Part shown: positions 60,933-64,000 of the stretch, one piece after another
Layout of the letters: each line of letters begins with the position of its first letter
Numbering within the stretch: position 1 is the stretch's first letter
Source of the DNA: JAMXLO01 sp963850535
Lineage (GTDB): Bacteria; Pseudomonadota; Alphaproteobacteria; Acetobacterales; Acetobacteraceae
Length of the DNA stretch: 64,000 nt
Assembly: GCA_963850535.1 (NCBI GenBank)
Contig: CAWKMC010000046.1
Span: forward strand, 34,592-98,591
Reading direction: 5' to 3'
The notes under the pieces: model-generated
Told to the model about the DNA's origin: nothing
Database searches by the model: none
The model's input: the letters and a program-made list of their open reading frames with translations, nothing else
Made by a program: the position numbers and the translations under genes

Positions 60933-62500
60933 ACGACTTCGGCGGCGGCATTAAGGTCGGGCGTCCTCTATTTGAAGGCGCCGACTGGGAATTCGGCACG
61001 ATCCAGCGGGTGCACGACGCGATCGAGGAAATCGCTGTCGGCGAACTGGGCCTCGACGTATATCCTAACCAGATCGAGATCATCGGCACCGAGCAGATGC
61101 TGGACGCCTACTCGTCGATCGGCATGCCTCTGTTCTACAAGCATTGGTCATTCGGCAAACATTTCGCGCGAAACGAGGCGATGTACCGGGCGGGCATGCA
61201 GGGCCTCGCCTATGAGATCGTGATCAACTCCAATCCATGCATCAGCTATATCATGGAGGAGAACACGGCCACGATGCAGACGCTGGTCATCGCCCACGCT
61301 GCGTTCGGCCACAACCACTTCTTCAAGAACAACTACGTCTTCAAGCAGTGGACCGATGCCGACGGCATCCTTGATTACCTCGAGTTCGCCCGCGGCTATA
61401 TCGCTCAATGCGAAGAGCGTTACGGCGAGACAGCGGTCGAGCGGCTGCTTGATGCCGCCCACGCATTGATGAGCCATGGTGTACATCGGTATCCGCGCCG
61501 GCGTTCAGCCGATCTACGTTCGGAAGAGCAGCGCGCGAAAGAGCGGCGGCTCCACGAAGAGCGCGTATTCAATGACCTTTGGCGTACGGTGCCAACCAAA
61601 GGTGCGGAAAAAGAGGACAAGTCGATCGAGGAGCGGCGGCGAGCATTGCTGCAGCTGCCACAGGAAAACATCCTGTTCTTCTTCGAAAAGACTGCGCCCC
61701 GCCTGCGGCCTTGGCAGCGCGAGATTTTGCGGATCGTGCGCATCATAGCGCAGTATTTCTACCCGCAATCGCAGACCAAGGTGATGAACGAGGGGTGTGC
61801 CACCTACGTTCACTATCGGATTATGAATCGTCTGCACGAGAAGGGGTTGCTGACCGACGGCAACATGGTGGAGTTTCTCCGGTCGCATACCAACGTGGTG
61901 TTCCAACCGCATTTCGATGATCCCCGCTATTCCGGTATCAACCCTTACGCGCTTGGCTTTGGCATGATGCGCGACATCGAGCGGATCTGCACCGAGCCGA
62001 CGGCGGAGGATCAGAACTGGTTCCCGGACATCGCCGGATCAGGCGATCCGATGGGTGTGCTGCGCGACGTCTGGGCAAACTATCGGGATGAGAGCTTTAT
62101 GCTCCAGTACCTCAGCCCGCGGATGATCCGTGACTTCAGCTTGTTCCACGTTCTGGATGATTTCAACGAACCCAACCTCACGGTTGAAGCGATTCACGAT
62201 GAACGAGGGTACCGCAAGATCCAGCGGGCTCTGGCTAAGCAGTACGACATCGCGTGGACACTTCCTGACATTCAGGTGGTGGACGTGAATTTGGCCGGCG
62301 ACCGGCGATTGATCCTGCATCACCGTGCGCTGAACCGCGTGTTGTTGGAAGAGCGCGATGCAAGGTTTGTATTGCAGCACTTAGCCGATCTGTGGGGCTA
62401 CGACGTATTGCTCAAGGAAGTCGACCCGGCATCCGACTCGGTGTTGAAAGAACACGCAGCCACGCCGCGGAGCGGCATCCTGCAACCAGACGGTGCATAA
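60929..62500 (+). CDS. spoVR: SpoVR family protein (YcgB)
   Basis: A 523-residue SpoVR/YcgB protein (E. coli YcgB 510). IEIIGTEQMLDAYSSIGMP, YKHWSFGKHFARNEAMYRAG, AHAAFGHNHFFKNNYVFKQW and NEGCATYVHYRIMNRLHEKG are highly conserved. Forms the third member of the prkA-yeaH-spoVR stress operon. Intact; its start overlaps yeaH. Confidence 0.93.
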   Translation: MNDFGGGIKVGRPLFEGADWEFGTIQRVHDAIEEIAVGELGLDVYPNQIEIIGTEQMLDAYSSIGMPLFYKHWSFGKHFARNEAMYRAGMQGLAYEIVINSNPCISYIMEENTATMQTLVIAHAAFGHNHFFKNNYVFKQWTDADGILDYLEFARGYIAQCEERYGETAVERLLDAAHALMSHGVHRYPRRRSADLRSEEQRAKERRLHEERVFNDLWRTVPTKGAEKEDKSIEERRRALLQLPQENILFFFEKTAPRLRPWQREILRIVRIIAQYFYPQSQTKVMNEGCATYVHYRIMNRLHEKGLLTDGNMVEFLRSHTNVVFQPHFDDPRYSGINPYALGFGMMRDIERICTEPTAEDQNWFPDIAGSGDPMGVLRDVWANYRDESFMLQYLSPRMIRDFSLFHVLDDFNEPNLTVEAIHDERGYRKIQRALAKQYDIAWTLPDIQVVDVNLAGDRRLILHHRALNRVLLEERDARFVLQHLADLWGYDVLLKEVDPASDSVLKEHAATPRSGILQPDGA

Positions 62501-62510
62501 GTAATAAACT

Positions 62511-62537
62511 GGCGGGCCCCGCAAAGCGCGACCCGCC
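62511..62537 (+). terminator. Stem-loop after spoVR, possible terminator
   Basis: GGCGGG at 62511-62516 pairs with CCCGCC at 62532-62537 between convergent genes, 10 bp after the spoVR stop. No clear T-run follows (GATATCTCTCC), so it may work weakly or in both directions. Confidence 0.35.
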
Positions 62538-62567
62538 GATATCTCTCCCCATTATGTCCGAGTGAGG

Positions 62568-62906
62568 CTAGTGGCCGCTACCGCCACCCTGGCCGCCGCC
62601 GCCGCTTGGATTAGAACGCACCGGATTTGTCGCATCCGGCTGGGTCGAGCCAGTCGGGCCAACTGCACCAGGATACTTGCCGGAAGACTGCGCACTCATG
62701 CCGGTGCCGGCAGCGCCATTCCGCTGGTAAGCAGAGCCGGGCGCTGTCGTTGCGCTACCTGTGGCAGGCGTGCCTTCCTGCGGACTGTGCAACTGAGTTC
62801 CAGTGACCGACTGGCTCGAATCACCAGCGCCGGAGCCCGCGGCCATGGCAACGCCGCCCCCGGCCAGCAAAGCTGCAACGCTCAGAAAGCCTAAGGTTCG
62901 CCTCAT
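62568..62906 (-). CDS. Secreted low-complexity protein
   Basis: A 112-residue protein with a cleavable signal (TLGFLSVAALLAGGGVAMAA) followed by a Gly/Ser/Thr/Ala-rich mature part (SGAGDSSQSVTGTQLHSPQE) and a Gly-rich end with GGGGQGGGSGH. No folded domain is evident. Similar short Gly-rich exported proteins are common in Acetobacteraceae-like genomes. Function unknown. ATG 62906; ATG 62909 adds one residue. Confidence 0.65.
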   Translation of the reverse strand: MRRTLGFLSVAALLAGGGVAMAAGSGAGDSSQSVTGTQLHSPQEGTPATGSATTAPGSAYQRNGAAGTGMSAQSSGKYPGAVGPTGSTQPDATNPVRSNPSGGGGQGGGSGH

Positions 62907-62985
62907 CAATGTCTCCTGTGCCTGTCAATCTGAACCACAGGAACGCACAGCAGGCAGCAGCGATGCCGACCTCACGACAATTGGA

Positions 62986-63629
62986 TCATTCCGCAGCTTT
63001 GGCACGCACCGGCCAGTCGGTCACGTCGATTCGTGGCATCTCGAAACGGTCCGTTGTACACGCATACAACCTCTCCCGTGCATGCGACCGATCAGATCAA
63101 GGTTTGGCGTGTCGATGTAGCACCTGACCGGATCCAGCACGAATTCGTCAGCAACGTGAATTGCGACCACCTTTCCCAGCACCACCGCGCGGTCAACGCC
63201 AACTTCGACAACGACCAGCCGCTCGCACTCGAAAGAGACCGGGCTTTCGGCAATGCGCGGCGCCTTCACCTTCGACGACGGCGCGATGTTCAGTCCTGCC
63301 TCGGCCAGCTCATTCACCGTCTTTGGAAAGTCAATTGCGGTGATGTTCATCTGCGCAGCCAAAGCATTGCTGACCAAGTTCACCACAAACTCGCCGGTGC
63401 GACGGATATTGCCGCCAGTATCCTTGATGTCGCCAGGCCCACGGCCCCCAATGCCGAACACAACCACCGGCGGGTTCCCCGAGACGGCGTTGAAGAACGA
63501 GAATGGTGCGGCATTCACCGTGCCGTCGACATCCCTCGTGGTCACCCAGGCGATAGGACGCGGTACAACGGTGGATACCAGCAGCTTGTAGATGTTCTCG
63601 CTTGTTGTCTTGTCGCACTCGAACAGCAT
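62986..63629 (-). pseudogene. Flavin reductase family protein with 3'-end frameshift
   Basis: FMN-binding flavin reductase-like protein, starting LFECDKTTSENIYKLLVSTV, with VVPRPIAWVTTRDVDGTVNA and GRGPGDIKDTGGNIRRTGEF conserved. The annotated frame would stop at 63021 after an anomalous tail (CMRVQRTVSRCHEST). Adding one G near 63067 (GGTTGTATG to GGTTGGTATG) restores the family ending GRGWYACTTDRFEMPRID and a stop at 62986, for a normal 214 residues. ATG 63629 is chosen. Could supply reduced flavin to the HpaB or LLM enzymes of this region (speculative). Confidence 0.82.
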
Positions 63630-63958
63630 GGCGATCCCTTTGCGCAAGTCCCAGCGAGCGTTACGCGTCGATCCGTCGGGTGTCCAGTGACGCCGCCGCC
63701 CTCAGCACGCCAGCGCGGGCGAATGGTCGATCGCTCCGGTGAGCGGGCGTCCGTGCCCGTTCACGACGGATCGTTTACCCCTTGCTCCGCGAGGAAAAGA
63801 AAGGGGACCAGGTAGGCTGAGTTTCACCGCCACCAAGATTCCTGGTCGTGGTCGGTTTCGCTGCGACTCTCGCACTCATCGGGCGTTTTCGCTCGGGAAG
63901 CAGGGAAACACCTTCTCCTTCAACCAAACCGCTCACTCACACCCGATCCTCCTTTTTT
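63630..63958. other. Intergenic, no gene recognised
   Basis: About 330 bp between the flavin reductase start and tRNA-Lys on the same strand. Open frames here lack starts and protein-like composition. Downstream of the tRNA (minus strand) runs AAAAAAAGGAGG, with no clear terminator hairpin. Confidence 0.35.
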
Positions 63959-64000
63959 TGGTGAGCCCGGTGGGACTCGAACCCACGACCCCAAGATTAA
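63959..64000 (-). tRNA. tRNA-Lys, 3' part only (window edge)
   Basis: On the minus strand the window ends inside a tRNA: TTAA of the anticodon loop, stem TCTTG, variable GGGTC, T-arm GTGGG-TTCGAGT-CCCAC, acceptor CGGGCTC, discriminator A and encoded CCA (63959-63961). The visible TTAA gives anticodon NTT; the A discriminator favours Lys (TTT or CTT) over Asn. Confidence 0.75.

Noticed and set aside
63840..63958. Intrinsic terminator after tRNA-Lys
   Set aside because: An A-rich run follows the tRNA on its strand, but there is no hairpin ending in T residues.

Overview
The window is a high-GC chromosomal segment (roughly 60-65 % G+C by eye) with tightly packed genes, many 1-4 bp start/stop overlaps and gene families typical of alphaproteobacteria: a cyoABCD ubiquinol oxidase, Bpt aminoacyl-transferase, a prkA-yeaH-spoVR operon, a RES-Xre pair, a SorAB-like sulfite oxidase and a possible GAAC-N7-GAAC SOS box. 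The style fits Rhodospirillales/Acetobacteraceae, but this is inference from gene content; there is no rRNA or marker gene to settle it.

Layout. 1-2.7 kb: the edge of a degraded prophage (small phage protein, large fibre/minor-tail protein with frame breaks, AlpA-like regulator), followed by an AT-richer stretch with repeated GGTGGTAAGA. 3-9.5 kb: small hypotheticals, amidase, uronate-dehydrogenase-like enzyme, glutathione transferase, YidB-like protein, and an amidohydrolase/small protein/Rieske operon whose 3' end carries a triplicated 27-bp unit. 9.7-17.7 kb: a frame-broken penicillin acylase coupled to an RDD protein and bpt, then cyoABCD. 17.7-23.9 kb: a GMC oxidoreductase with its small subunit, an SDR, the Xre/RES toxin-antitoxin pair, and an unusual single reading frame joining a 5'-3' exonuclease to exonuclease III. 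24.3-25.5 kb: a second phage-derived islet (spanin-like pair and a capsid-neighbourhood small protein). 25.7-32.1 kb: ArsR with a tandem AHSA1 protein, manC, PAP2 phosphatase, SDR, SorAB-like sulfite oxidase, and an internally deleted ABC substrate-binding protein. tRNA-Arg(CCT) follows at 32.36 kb. 33-41.3 kb: DUF2939 protein, DenD-like dehydrogenase, CLC channel, HpaB-type hydroxylase, MFS transporter, C13 peptidase. 41.3-55.7 kb: catabolic genes (epoxide hydrolase, LLM oxidoreductase, two Asp/Glu-racemase-fold proteins, DUF4242, DAO oxidoreductase, nucleoside hydrolase, M20 peptidase) and an SDR/acyl-CoA dehydrogenase/kinase-like operon. 55.8-62.5 kb: ECF sigma factor with a divergent zinc-finger anti-sigma, then prkA-yeaH-spoVR. 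62.5-64 kb: a secreted low-complexity protein, a flavin reductase and the 3' half of a tRNA-Lys cut by the window end.

The most striking cross-cutting feature is that several otherwise well-conserved genes are interrupted by single-base insertions or deletions: three in prkA, two in the penicillin acylase, one each in the kinase-like gene and the flavin reductase, two in the phage tail gene, and one extra base in the tRNA-Arg T-loop. In every case the correct protein continues in the next frame. Residual indel errors in the assembly are the simplest explanation, with recent gene decay as the alternative.

The best biological novelty candidates are the exonuclease fusion, which keeps an internal GTG start for exonuclease III; the isolated spanin/capsid-protein islet; the C13 peptidase overlapping an MFS gene; and the racemase-fold protein lacking both catalytic cysteines.
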